A DNA stretch of 64,000 bases, taken from NCBI GenBank assembly GCA_050246875.1, contig JBFWVF010000012.1, positions 54,510 through 118,509 of the forward strand, read 5' to 3'. The position numbers were made by a program, and so were the translations under genes. Shown piece by piece: positions 1 through 8,363 of the stretch. Under the pieces are notes generated by a model. It worked only from the letters and a program-made list of their open reading frames with translations. It searched no databases and was not told the DNA's origin. How positions within the stretch are numbered: the stretch's first letter is position 1; every line of letters begins with the position of its first letter. The stretch comes from SHWB01 sp050246875. GTDB taxonomy: Bacteria; Pseudomonadota; Alphaproteobacteria; UBA6615.

Positions 1-948
1 TTTCCGATCGACCGGCTGCGCGAGCTGCGCGACGCCGGGGAGATCGGCTCGGTCGCCGGCCGTCACTACTCCTTCATGGGCGCGACACCGCCCAACGTGA
101 TGGAGAAGGTGGCCCGCGATCTCGCCGGACTGCTGAAGCAGGACAGGGTCGACGCCGTCGTTCTCTGCCCCGTCTGACCGCAGTGCACGCGCGCCGTGGG
201 CGGGCTTGCACACTATCTCGAAGACGAAGGCATCGCGACGGTCGGCATCAGCCTGATCCGCAAGCACACCGAGAAGATCCGTCCGCCGCGGGCGCTGGCC
301 GTGCCGTTCGAGCTCGGCCGGCCGTTCGGCGCGCCGGACGAGCCGGATTTCCAGCGCCGCGTGCTGCGCGACCTGCTGGGCCTGCTCGACCGCAAGTCGG
401 GCCCCGTGCTGGAGGACTTCCCCGACCCGCCGCCGGGCGAGCAGGAGGAAGGCTACGGCTATGCCTGCCCGGTGAACCTCGCGCCGCCGGTCGAGAACCT
501 GTCGGACGAGGACCTCGTGCGCCGCGCGCTGGAGCAGGAAATCGCCCTGCTGCGGCCGTGGTACGAGGAGTTCAAGGGACGGCGCAACGGCCGCACGGCG
601 TTCGGCATCTCCGGCTGGACGCCCGAGGCGATCGCCGCCTTCCTCGCCAAGCTGGTGGTCGAGGAGGACAAGGCGGCACCGCCGGTCGAGGGCCTGTCGC
701 TCGCCGTCGGCTTCAAGCGCCTCGCCGACGACATCCGCTACTTCTACACCGAGGCGGCCATCGCGCGGCCCGGCACGAAGACCAGCGATGTCGAGCTCGG
801 CAACTGGATGTATGGCGAGACCATGCTGGGGAAGGTGCTGATCGAGATCCGCAACTGGATGCTCGACCGCGACGATCCCCAGATGAAGGTGCTCGCCACC
901 ACCACCATCGTCCCCGGCCACCAGCGCTTCCGCACGAAGCACGGCTAG
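1..948 (+). CDS. GrdB/PrdB-like selenoprotein, copy 1 (5' end outside window; UGA at 175-177 read as Sec)
   Basis: The frame is open from base 1, meets TGA at 175-177, and continues in the same frame to the stop at 946-948. Around the TGA it reads VVLCPV-U-PQCTRAVG, a U-x-x-C-T motif like that of the selenoprotein B subunits of glycine and D-proline reductases. The protein on both sides of the TGA is closely similar to the intact second copy at 1086-2315, so the TGA is a Sec codon and not the end of a gene. The C-terminal part (FELGRPFG, LRPWYEEF) is also shared. The start lies left of the window. Family members reduce C-N or C-Se/S bonds in complexes, but no pyruvoyl partner subunit is visible here, so the substrate is unknown. 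A strong hairpin follows the gene. Confidence 0.88.
184..210 (+). promoter_or_regulatory. Candidate bacterial SECIS element of selenoprotein copy 1
   Basis: Starting 6 nt after the UGA (175-177), the sequence can fold as an outer TGCA/TGCA stem (184-187 with 207-210), a partly paired middle, and an inner CGCC/GGCG stem closing a GUG loop at 196-198. The GU-containing loop lies 18 nt after the UGA, about where the SelB-bound loop sits in E. coli fdhF. The whole 32-nt block from 184 is identical in the second copy. Confidence 0.6.
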
Positions 949-976
949 GCCACGGGAGACGCGAAGCGTACCGCGC

Positions 977-1003
977 GGGGCCCGTCGCGAAACGACGGGC
1001 CCC
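977..1003 (+). terminator. Strong hairpin between the two selenoprotein genes
   Basis: A perfect 11-bp stem (977-987 with 993-1003) closes the 5-nt loop CGAAA, followed by a moderately T-rich stretch (GTTGCGTTT). It lies 29 nt after the stop of copy 1 and 82 nt before copy 2. It probably ends or attenuates the upstream transcript, so the second copy may have its own promoter. Confidence 0.65.
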
Positions 1004-1085
1004 GTTGCGTTTCCGGCGCAGCGCGCGCGGCGACCGGGATGCTACGCTGGGCGCGAAGAAGACGGCCGCCAGCCCGCGAGGTGCC

Positions 1086-2315
1086 ATGGTCCACGTCCGC
1101 GACTTTCCCGGCTACATCCGGGAACAGCTACTCAATCTCGACATGCCGGAGTTCGACCGCACGCCCTGGGCCGAGGGTCCGCCGCTCGCCGAGCGTCGCG
1201 TGGCGCTGGTCAGCACCGCCGGCCTGCATCTCCGCGACGATCGCCGCTTCGAGGGTTACGACCCCGGCTACCGCGTCATCCCGGACGACACGCCGGCGTC
1301 CGAACTGATGATCAGCCACGTGTCGACGAACTTCGACCGCACCGGCTTCTACCAGGACGTCAACGTGATGCTGCCGCTCGACCGTCTGCGCGAACTGCGC
1401 GACGCGGGCCTGTTCGCCAGTATCGCCAGCCGCCACTACTCCTTCGTCGGCGCGGTGCCCCCTAACCTGATGGAGCCGGTGGCCCGCGACCTCGCCGGCA
1501 TCCTGCGGCAGGACAGGGTCGACGCCGTCGTTCTCTGCCCGGTCTGACCGGCCTGCACGCGCGCCGTGGGCGGGCTTGCACACTACCTGGAAGACGAAGG
1601 CGTCCCGACGACCTCGCTGAGCCTGATCCGCTCGCACACCGAGAAGATCAGGCCGCCGCGCGCGCTGTTCGTGCCGTTCGAACTGGGCCGGCCGTTCGGC
1701 GGGCCCGACCAGCCCGACTTCCAGCGCCGCGTGCTGCGCGACTGCCTCGATCTGTTCAACCGCCCGGCCGGGCCCGTGCTGGAGGACTTTCCCGATCTGC
1801 CACCCGGCAGCGAGGCCGAGGGGCACGGCTGGGCCTGTCCGGTCAGCTTCGCCCCGCCGGCGGCGAACCTCAGCGACAGCGAGGCGATCGAGCAGGCGCT
1901 GCTCGGCGAGATCGCGTTGCTTCGGCCGTGGTACGAGGACTCGCGGCGGCGGCGCGGCCGCACCGCCTTCGGCCTCTCGAACAGCACGCCGGAGGACATC
2001 GCGCGCTTCCTCGCCGCCTTCGCCGTCCATCTCGACGCGACGCCGAACCCGGACCCGATGAAGCCGCTCGGCATCGCCTACAAGCTGCGCGCCGACGACC
2101 TGCGCCAGTACTACATCGAGGCGGCGATCGCGCGGCCCGACCACCGCGCCACCGACATCGAGATCCTCAACTGGATGTGGGCGGAGACGACGCTGGGCAA
2201 GCTGCTCGTCGCCGTGCGCGACTGGGCCTATGAGTGCGACGACCCGGTGCTGAGGAAACTCGCCCTGTCGGCGATGGTGCCGATGAGCCAGCGCCACCAC
2301 ACGAAACACGGCTGA
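1086..2315 (+). CDS. GrdB/PrdB-like selenoprotein, copy 2 (UGA at 1545-1547 read as Sec)
   Basis: A 409-residue protein starting at ATG 1086. TGA at 1545-1547 is codon 154, and the frame stays open on both sides of it to the TGA at 2313-2315. The local sequence is C151-P-V-U154-P-A-C157-T, the redox motif U-x-x-C-T of the glycine/sarcosine/betaine/D-proline reductase selenoprotein B family. The N-terminal half holds RRVALVSTAGLH and SHVSTNFDRTGF, typical of PrdB-like proteins. The C-terminal half after the Sec holds an extra region around LRPWYEDS that is not part of short PrdB. With selA, selB, selD and tRNA-Sec nearby, Sec insertion is well supported. Substrate and partners are unknown; the classical enzymes are anaerobic and need a pyruvoyl subunit not seen here. 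The gene converges on selD with 9 nt between them. Confidence 0.92.
1554..1580 (+). promoter_or_regulatory. Candidate bacterial SECIS element of selenoprotein copy 2
   Basis: Same hairpin as in copy 1: TGCA/TGCA outer pairs (1554-1557 with 1577-1580), a middle with two pairs and two mismatches, and inner CGCC/GGCG (1562-1565 with 1569-1572) around the loop GUG at 1566-1568. The loop lies 18 nt after the UGA. Identity with copy 1 from 1554 to 1585 includes synonymous positions, as expected for an RNA signal, although recent duplication or gene conversion would look the same. Confidence 0.6.
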
Positions 2316-2324
2316 GGCGCGGTA

Positions 2325-4538
2325 TCAGGCCTTCACCGTGATGGCCGGCGCCGTGCCGGCGCGCGCCACGACGCGGCCGACGATGGCCGCGTGCGCGTCG
2401 CCCGCCGCATGCAGCGCCACGAGGCAGGCCCCGGCGTGATCGGCCGGCACGCCGGCGACGAGACCGCCGGAGGTCTGCGGATCGACCAGCAGCGCCGCGC
2501 CGGGTGCCGCGAGATCGCCGATTGCCTCATAGACGGCGGCGCGGTTGGCCGGCGCGAGCGTGCTCTCGATGCCCTCGCCGAGGAGGGCGCGCGCGCCGGG
2601 CAGGGCCGGCAGCGCGGCGAGGTCGAGTTCGGCGTCGACGCCCGAAGCCGCCAGCATTTCGCCGAGATGGCCGGCGAGGCCGAAGCCGGTCACATCCGTC
2701 GCCGCGCGCACGCCATGCGCCGCGAGGATGGCGGCAGCCGGGCCGACCGGGCGCAGCATCGAGGCCATCGCGGCCGCGACCCACGCCGCCTCGGCGCGCG
2801 CGCGCATGTCGGCGGCGAGCACGATGCCGGTGCCGAGCGGCTTGGTCAGGACCAGCGCGTCGCCCGGCACCAGCCCGCGCTTGCGCAGCAGCCGGTCGGG
2901 CACACCGTGGCCGGTGACGGCGAGGCCGAAGGCGAGTTCGGCGCCCTCGCCGGTGTGGCCGCCGACGAGCACGGCGCCGGCCTCGGCCAGCGCCGCCGCC
3001 GCGCCGCCGAGCAGCGCTGCAAGGTCCTCCTCCTGCTTCGCCGCGGGACCGTCCGGTAGCACGACGGTGGCGAGCGCGGTGCGCGGCTGTGCCCCCATCG
3101 CCCAGATGTCGGCGAGGCAGTGCAGCGCGGCAATGCGGCCGAACAGGTACGGGTCGTCGACGAAGGCACGGAACTGGTCGACCGTCTGCACCAGCACCTC
3201 GCCCACCGGCGGCGGTGCGATGATCGCCGCATCGTCCGGCGCGTCGAGGCCGGCGAGCACGTCGGCGCGCGCCTGCGCCGGCAGGCGGGCCAGCGCGCGG
3301 CGCAGCACGCTCGCCGGAATCTTGGCACCACAGCCGCCGCAGCGCATCTGCGCAAGTGCCGCCTCACCGTCCGCGCCGCTGCCCGCGTCCATCGCCGGAA
3401 GCTGCCGGTAGCGGCGCATCCAGCGACGGTCGATCCAGTCCTTGAGACGCCACATGGCAGCGCCCGAGAAGGCGATGCCAGCGCGCGAAGCCACGGCGCT
3501 CTTTTCGCCGGTCGAGATCAGCGCCAGCGCATGGCGCTGCGGCGTCCACGGGCGCAGTGCCCGGCCGGTCGCGGCGCGGCGCAGATTGTCGGCCAGCACC
3601 GGCCCGGCGCGCACGGCGTAGACGCCGGACTTCGGCAGGGCGCGGCCCTCGACCGACGCCAGATCGCCGGCGGCGAACACGCCCGGATGCGAGACCGATT
3701 GCAGCGTCGTCGCCACACGCACGAAGCCCTTGCCGTCGACCGCCAGCCCGGATGCGGCGGGCCACTCCGGCGCGCCGGCGCCGGTGACGAGGATGGCGCG
3801 GTCGAAGGCGATGCCGGCGGCACCGTCGCGCTCGATGCGGCCCGCCGCGACGGCGCGCACCGGATGGCCGAGCGCCGTGGCGATATCGCGATCGGCCAGC
3901 GCCCGGGTCAGCGCCCGCCGGACAGCGGCGTTGTGTGTCGGCACGATCTCGGCCGAGGCATCGGCGAGCACGACAGACAGGCGCGCGCCGGCGATCTTGC
4001 CGAGCCGGTATTGCAGCGCCATCGCCAGCTCCGTGCCGCCAGCGCCGGCGCCGATGATGGCGAGGCGGAACGGCGCCGTGCCGCGGGCAAGATCGCGTTC
4101 CCAGTCCGCGACCGCCGCCAGCAGTCCGTCGATCGGCTTGACCGCCACGCAATGCTCGCGCGCGCCCGGGATCGCCGCGGCATCGGGAGTCGAGCCGGTG
4201 TCGAGGGAGACGAAATCAAAGGCCACGGGCGGGCGGCCGCCGTCGACCAGTACGCGCCGACCGGCGAGGTCGAGCCCCGTGGCCGATGCATGCACCAGCC
4301 GCGCCCCGGCGAAGCGGGCCAGGCGCACGAGGTCGATATGGCATTCGGCGCGCGTGTAGTGACCGGCGAAATGGCCGGGGATCATGCCCGAGTAGGGCGT
4401 CTCGACGTCGCGCGCGACCAGCGTCAGCCGCACCCCCGGCTCCGGCCGCATGCCGAAGCGGCGCAGCACCGCGACATGGGCATGGCCGCCGCCGACCAGC
4501 ACGATGTCGGTGCGGATCGGCACGGTCGGACGGTTCAT
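2325..4538 (-). CDS. selD: Selenophosphate synthase fused to an N-terminal FAD/NAD oxidoreductase domain
   Basis: 737 residues from ATG 4538. Residues up to about 390 form a pyridine-nucleotide disulfide oxidoreductase of the NADH dehydrogenase type (VGGGHAHVAVLRRFG near the start, VTGAGAPEWP and FAAGDLASV later). From about residue 395 follows SelD with RCGGCGAKI (active Cys near 400), QTVDQFRAFVDDPY, VLVGGHTGEG and VLTKPLGTG. SelD makes selenophosphate from selenide and ATP, the selenium donor for SelA. The fused flavin domain, known from other bacteria, may supply or reduce selenium; that role is inference. The start is placed after the tRNA-Sec gene, 24 nt downstream of its 3' end, so tRNA and selD are probably co-transcribed. 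Stop-to-stop distance to the selenoprotein gene is 9 nt. Confidence 0.93.
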   Translation of the reverse strand: MNRPTVPIRTDIVLVGGGHAHVAVLRRFGMRPEPGVRLTLVARDVETPYSGMIPGHFAGHYTRAECHIDLVRLARFAGARLVHASATGLDLAGRRVLVDGGRPPVAFDFVSLDTGSTPDAAAIPGAREHCVAVKPIDGLLAAVADWERDLARGTAPFRLAIIGAGAGGTELAMALQYRLGKIAGARLSVVLADASAEIVPTHNAAVRRALTRALADRDIATALGHPVRAVAAGRIERDGAAGIAFDRAILVTGAGAPEWPAASGLAVDGKGFVRVATTLQSVSHPGVFAAGDLASVEGRALPKSGVYAVRAGPVLADNLRRAATGRALRPWTPQRHALALISTGEKSAVASRAGIAFSGAAMWRLKDWIDRRWMRRYRQLPAMDAGSGADGEAALAQMRCGGCGAKIPASVLRRALARLPAQARADVLAGLDAPDDAAIIAPPPVGEVLVQTVDQFRAFVDDPYLFGRIAALHCLADIWAMGAQPRTALATVVLPDGPAAKQEEDLAALLGGAAAALAEAGAVLVGGHTGEGAELAFGLAVTGHGVPDRLLRKRGLVPGDALVLTKPLGTGIVLAADMRARAEAAWVAAAMASMLRPVGPAAAILAAHGVRAATDVTGFGLAGHLGEMLAASGVDAELDLAALPALPGARALLGEGIESTLAPANRAAVYEAIGDLAAPGAALLVDPQTSGGLVAGVPADHAGACLVALHAAGDAHAAIVGRVVARAGTAPAITVKA

Positions 4539-4562
4539 GCGGGCGACAACTCCGGCGGGGAC

Positions 4563-4661
4563 TGGCGGAAAGGAGTGGGAGTCGAACCCACCGGGCACGT
4601 GTCCACACGCGCCCCACCGGATTTGAAGTCCGGGCGCCCCACCGGGGTGCGGTTCCCTTCC
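4563..4661 (-). tRNA. selC: tRNA-Sec (anticodon UCA), CCA encoded
   Basis: On the minus strand the 99-nt sequence begins GGAAGGGA and ends TCCTTTCC-G-CCA, an 8-bp acceptor stem with one G-U pair, typical of selenocysteine tRNA. The anticodon arm is CCGGA-CTTCAAA-TCCGG with anticodon TCA. The T arm is GTGGG-TTCGACT-CCCAC, and a long variable arm lies between them. It reads UGA. It lies 24 nt before selD on the same strand and close to two genes with in-frame UGA. Confidence 0.95.
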
Positions 4662-4759
4662 AGCACGGGCGGACAATAGGGGGGCGGGGCGGGCGCGATC
4701 AACCGGCGCGGCGGCACGGCCTTCGTGCCGCAGCCGTGCCGAAAGGTCGGTCCGCGCCG

Positions 4760-4957
4760 CTACCGGCGCCTGCCGACGGACGGAGTCTGCATCGGCGTGC
4801 CCGACCGCCACGCGGTGGTGCCCTTGCAACGGCCGCAGATGCGCTCGCCGGCCCACTGGCTGGCGAAAACGGTCTGGCACCGCAGGCAACGCCGCGACCT
4901 GGGGTCCAGGGGCGTGACCGGATCGTCGATGCCGTCAATGTGCGGAATGCTGCTCAT
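4760..4957 (-). CDS. Small zinc-ribbon protein of unknown function
   Basis: 65 residues with two C-x-x-C pairs (RCLRCQTVF and ICGRCKGTTAW), a compact zinc-ribbon layout also seen in many small alphaproteobacterial hypothetical proteins. Its ATG overlaps the stop of the gene upstream (4954-5286), so the two are translationally coupled. The downstream tRNA-Sec begins about 100 nt later on the same strand. Function unknown; a regulatory or nucleic-acid-binding role is only a guess from the fold. Confidence 0.7.
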   Translation of the reverse strand: MSSIPHIDGIDDPVTPLDPRSRRCLRCQTVFASQWAGERICGRCKGTTAWRSGTPMQTPSVGRRR

Positions 4958-5286
4958 GACGACGGTCCCGCCGGGCCATGCCGATTCGTACCGGCATCGC
5001 CCCTGCCACTTGCCAACGCGGGAAGCGGGACCTCGCGATCGCGCCGGAGCGCGGCTTCGAGAACGGTCGGGTCGATCGTCAGACTTCCGCCAAGGCCCGG
5101 CCGGCCGGACGCCACGCGCAGATGAAGCAGCGTCAGGACCCGCCGCCAGGCCGGAAAGGAGAGGCCGTCCAGCAGTTCCTCCTCGGTTTCCACCGTGTAG
5201 TCGCCTGCCGGCAGGGTCTCGTCGAACCCGTCCAGGGCGAAGGGCCGCCCGAAGGTCACGGTCCTTGTGCTTGTGCGCACCGTCAT
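4954..5286 (-). CDS. Conserved-looking hypothetical protein, 110 aa
   Basis: Starts at ATG 5286 (MTVRTSTRTVTFGRPF). It contains LPAGDYTVETEEELLDGLSF, a beta-rich stretch typical of small proteobacterial proteins of unknown function. A longer open frame extends upstream to 5523, but that part is antisense to a better small gene (5361-5507) and lacks protein character. The stop overlaps the start of the zinc-ribbon gene. No signal peptide or membrane segment. Function unknown. Confidence 0.65.
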   Translation of the reverse strand: MTVRTSTRTVTFGRPFALDGFDETLPAGDYTVETEEELLDGLSFPAWRRVLTLLHLRVASGRPGLGGSLTIDPTVLEAALRRDREVPLPALASGRGDAGTNRHGPAGPSS

Positions 5287-5360
5287 CGATCGTCTCCCGG
5301 CTGTTGCTTGCAGGCCCCTCGACGCGCGCCGGAGGGGGCTTGCCCCCTCCGTGCCCGACG

Positions 5361-5507
5361 TCAGGACTTGGCGGTCGGCGTCGCCTTGGCCGGGCCTTTC
5401 ACGGGCGCGGTTACGGGCGGCGCAGCGGCGGGGACGGCCTTGTACTTGTCCACAGGCTTGATTTTGCCGGGGGCGTCTCGTTCCGTGTCGAATTTCTTGT
5501 AGGACAT
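5361..5507 (-). CDS. Small basic Pro/Ala/Lys-rich protein, 48 aa
   Basis: ATG 5507 is preceded by GGAG about 7 nt upstream. The product begins MSYKKFDTERDAPGKIKP and ends in a low-complexity PAAAPPVTAPVKGPAK tail. It is too short for automatic calling, but start, Shine-Dalgarno site and codon use agree. It lies 74 nt upstream of the 110-aa gene on the same strand and just inside an AT-rich stretch (about 5510-5630) that probably holds the promoter of this three-gene unit. Function unknown. Confidence 0.55.
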   Translation of the reverse strand: MSYKKFDTERDAPGKIKPVDKYKAVPAAAPPVTAPVKGPAKATPTAKS

Positions 5508-5736
5508 GCGACGCTCCGTTCAATTATTGAAAAGTATATGGATAGATTAGTAAAATGGTGCGAAATCAAAGTATTTTCAACCACCAAGACCAAATAAATA
5601 TCTCGTTCAATTTTTCTGGATTCTCCTGACAATGAAGCGCCCGGACTGGCGCGGCCTGCTCGTGCCACGGTTGTGCCGCGCGCCCCTGTCATCCTCTAGA
5701 CTGCCGGCCAACAAGAGCGCGGGGAGGCTGGGTGTC

Positions 5737-8061
5737 ATGGGTGAGTTTTCGGTCGGCCAGCCGGTGCCGCGGCGCGAGGACTCACGCCTGCTACGCGGCC
5801 AGGGTCGTTACCTCGACGACATGGACCTGCCGCGCCAGACCTGGATGGCGGTGGTGCGCTCGCCGCACGCGCACGCGGCGATCCGCGCGATCGATACGCA
5901 CGCCGCGCAGGCGTCGCCCGGCGTGCTGGCGGTGCTGACCGGCGACGACTACACGGCGGACGGACTCGGCTCGCTACCCTCGATGGCCGCCTACAAGCGC
6001 CGCGACGGACGGCCGATGTTCGTGCCGTTCCGCCCCGCCGTCGCCGTCGGACGCGCACGCGTCGTCGGCCAGCCGGTCGCCGTGGTGGTGGCGCGCACGC
6101 CGGAGCAGGCGCGCGACGCCGCCGAACTGGTCGACGTGGACTACGCCGGACTGCCGGCCGTCGTCTCCGCCTTCGACGCGGCGCAGCCCGGCGCGCCGGT
6201 GCTGCACGACGACTGCCCGGGCAACGAATCCTACTACTACGAGGCCGGCGACAAGGCCGCCGTCGATCATGCGTTTGCCAGTGCCGCGCATGTCGTCGAG
6301 CAGCGTCTCGTCATCAACCGCATCACGGCGAACGCCATGGAGCCGCGCGGCGCCATCGGCGACTGGGACGAAGGGACCGGGCGCTACACGCTCTACACCG
6401 GCTTCCAGCGGCCGTGGCTGTTCCGCAACGCCATCGCCGAGACGACACTGAAGATTCCCGAGACGAAGCTGCGCCTCGTCACCGGCGATATCGGCGGCAG
6501 CTTCGGCCTGCGCGGCTCGGTCTATCCCGAGCTGATCCTCGTCCTGTGGGCAGCGCGGCGCGTCGGCCGTCCGGTCAAGTGGATTGCCACGCGCAGCGAG
6601 AGCCATATCAGCGACGACGATGCCCGCGACAACATCGTCGACGCGGCGCTGGCGCTCGACGCGGCCGGCAATTTCCTCGCCGTGCGCATCCGCAGCTGGG
6701 CCAATCTCGGCGCCTATGTGTCGTTCCGCGGCGCGCTGCCGCCGGTGGTCAACATCGGCTCGGTCGCCGGCACCTACACGACGAAGGCGATCCACGTCGC
6801 CATCTCCGGCATGCTGACCAACACCCACTGCACCTCGCCCTACCGCGGCGCCGGGCGGCCCGAGGCGGCCTACATGATCGAGCGGCTGGTCGACCTCGCG
6901 GCGCGCCGGCTCGGCCGCGACCCGGCCGACCTGCGGCGGCAGAACACCGTTCCCGCCAGCGCCATGCCTTACAGGACGCCGCTGACCTACACCTGGGACA
7001 GCGGCCACTTCGACGCCAACCTCGAAAAGGCGCTGGCGCTGGCCGACTGGGCCGGCTTCCCTGCCCGCCGAGCCGAGGCGGCAGGGCGCGGCGTGCTGCG
7101 CGGCATCGGCGTGACCAACACCATCGAGCAGGCAGCGGACGCCACCATCGAGACGGCCGAGCTGCGCTTCGATGCCGGCGGCGACGCGACGCTGGTCACC
7201 GGCTCGGTGCATCACGGCCAGGGCCACTACACGGTGCACAGCCAGATTCTCCACGACCGGCTCGGCATCGATCCGGCACGGCTGGCCTTCATCCAGGGCG
7301 ACACCGACAAGGTCGCCTTCGGCATGGGCACCGGCGGTTCTCGCTCCTCCGCGATGAGCGGCGGCGCGCTGGTGATGGTCGCCGGCAAGGTGATAGAGAA
7401 GGGACGGCGCATCGCCGCGCACCTGCTGGAGGCGGCGGAGGCCGACATCGCCTTCGAGGGCGGCCGCTTCATGGTCGCCGGCACGGACCGCGGCGTCGAC
7501 GTGCACGAGGTGGCGCGCGCCGCCTTCAACCCGGCGAAGCTGCCCAAGGGCATGGAGCCGGGCCTCTACGAGACGGCGACGTACAAGGCCGAGGCCGGCA
7601 ACTTCCCCAATGGCTGCCATGTCTGCGAGATCGAGGTCGATCCCGACACCGGCGTCGCGCGGCTCGCCAGCTACGTCGTCGTCGACGATGTCGGCACGGT
7701 GCTCAACCCGCTGCTGTTGGAGGGCCAGATCCACGGCGCGCTGGCGCAGGGCATCGGCCAGGTGCTGATGGAGGACAAGACCTACGATGCCGCGACGGGC
7801 CAGGTGCTGGCCGGCTCGTTCATGGACTACGCCATGCCGCGCGCCGCAGACCTGTGCGACGTGACGGTGGTCTCGAACCCGGCGCCGACGCCGACCAACC
7901 CGCTCGGCGTCAAGGGCGCCGGCGAGGCAGGCACGGTCGGCGCCCTCCCCGCCGTGACGCTGGCCATCCTCGACGCGCTGGCGCCGCTCGGCGTGACGCA
8001 TATCGACACGCCGGCGACCTCGGAGCGCATCTGGCAGGCGATGCGGCAGGCGCGGAAGTGA
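5737..8061 (+). CDS. Molybdopterin-binding subunit of a xanthine dehydrogenase/CoxL-like hydroxylase
   Basis: 774 residues from ATG 5737, preceded by GGGGAGG. N-terminal MGEFSVGQPVPRREDSRLL is the usual opening of CoxL/XdhB-type large subunits. SPYRGAGRPEA lies near residue 367 and the catalytic-glutamate motif GVKGAGEAGT near the C-terminus, so this is a form-II-like subunit without the Cys loop of true CO dehydrogenase. Such enzymes hydroxylate heteroaromatics or aldehydes using Mo-cytosine dinucleotide. The FAD and 2Fe-2S subunits are not next to it, so they must be encoded elsewhere. A second copy of exactly equal length is at 34637-36961. An accessory island begins right after the stop. 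Confidence 0.88.
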   Translation: MGEFSVGQPVPRREDSRLLRGQGRYLDDMDLPRQTWMAVVRSPHAHAAIRAIDTHAAQASPGVLAVLTGDDYTADGLGSLPSMAAYKRRDGRPMFVPFRPAVAVGRARVVGQPVAVVVARTPEQARDAAELVDVDYAGLPAVVSAFDAAQPGAPVLHDDCPGNESYYYEAGDKAAVDHAFASAAHVVEQRLVINRITANAMEPRGAIGDWDEGTGRYTLYTGFQRPWLFRNAIAETTLKIPETKLRLVTGDIGGSFGLRGSVYPELILVLWAARRVGRPVKWIATRSESHISDDDARDNIVDAALALDAAGNFLAVRIRSWANLGAYVSFRGALPPVVNIGSVAGTYTTKAIHVAISGMLTNTHCTSPYRGAGRPEAAYMIERLVDLAARRLGRDPADLRRQNTVPASAMPYRTPLTYTWDSGHFDANLEKALALADWAGFPARRAEAAGRGVLRGIGVTNTIEQAADATIETAELRFDAGGDATLVTGSVHHGQGHYTVHSQILHDRLGIDPARLAFIQGDTDKVAFGMGTGGSRSSAMSGGALVMVAGKVIEKGRRIAAHLLEAAEADIAFEGGRFMVAGTDRGVDVHEVARAAFNPAKLPKGMEPGLYETATYKAEAGNFPNGCHVCEIEVDPDTGVARLASYVVVDDVGTVLNPLLLEGQIHGALAQGIGQVLMEDKTYDAATGQVLAGSFMDYAMPRAADLCDVTVVSNPAPTPTNPLGVKGAGEAGTVGALPAVTLAILDALAPLGVTHIDTPATSERIWQAMRQARK

Positions 8062-8363
8062 CTGTACCGCCTCATTGGAAAAGAGCGGCGCTGCCCCGGC
8101 ATCGCTACAAAGAGGGATTCAGAATTGCGGAAGAGACATCAAGTGGCCAGTGGCGTGTCGAATGCTATTATTGGGGATATATCTTCTGGTTCCAGAAAGA
8201 ATCCGACGCTATAGCGTTTCTGTTACGGGATTATCCCCTTGAAGCACGTACGATGGTTCCCTATATTGAGGGTGTCGAAGGGAACCGATCATGTCCGACA
8301 AACTCACAGTCCGCGACTACTTCAAGCGTTTCCCTGATGAGGACGCTTGCCTCCTGCATGTGA
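8058..8363 (+). pseudogene. Possible remnant of a small Trp/Tyr-rich accessory protein
   Basis: A frame starting at GTG 8058, overlapping the previous stop, encodes GQWRVECYYWGYIFWFQ followed by KESDAIAFLLRDY. This is protein-like, resembles small phage-type hypothetical proteins, and is clearly AT-richer than the flanking genes. The frame then runs into the start of the transposase gene at 8291, so the C-terminus is probably not native. It may be a fragment cut by IS insertion, or the true start may be lost. Confidence 0.35.

Noticed and set aside
1128..2309. Long open frame on the minus strand opposite the second selenoprotein gene, and many similar long antisense frames elsewhere.
   Set aside because: In DNA this GC-rich, long antisense frames are expected; they are Arg/Ala/Gly-rich, have no motifs, and lie opposite clear genes.
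4539..4889. Open frame continuing upstream of selD through the tRNA-Sec gene, which would add 117 residues.
   Set aside because: The added part is the complement of tRNA-Sec and the small zinc-ribbon gene; the flavoprotein fold starts properly at the ATG at 4538.
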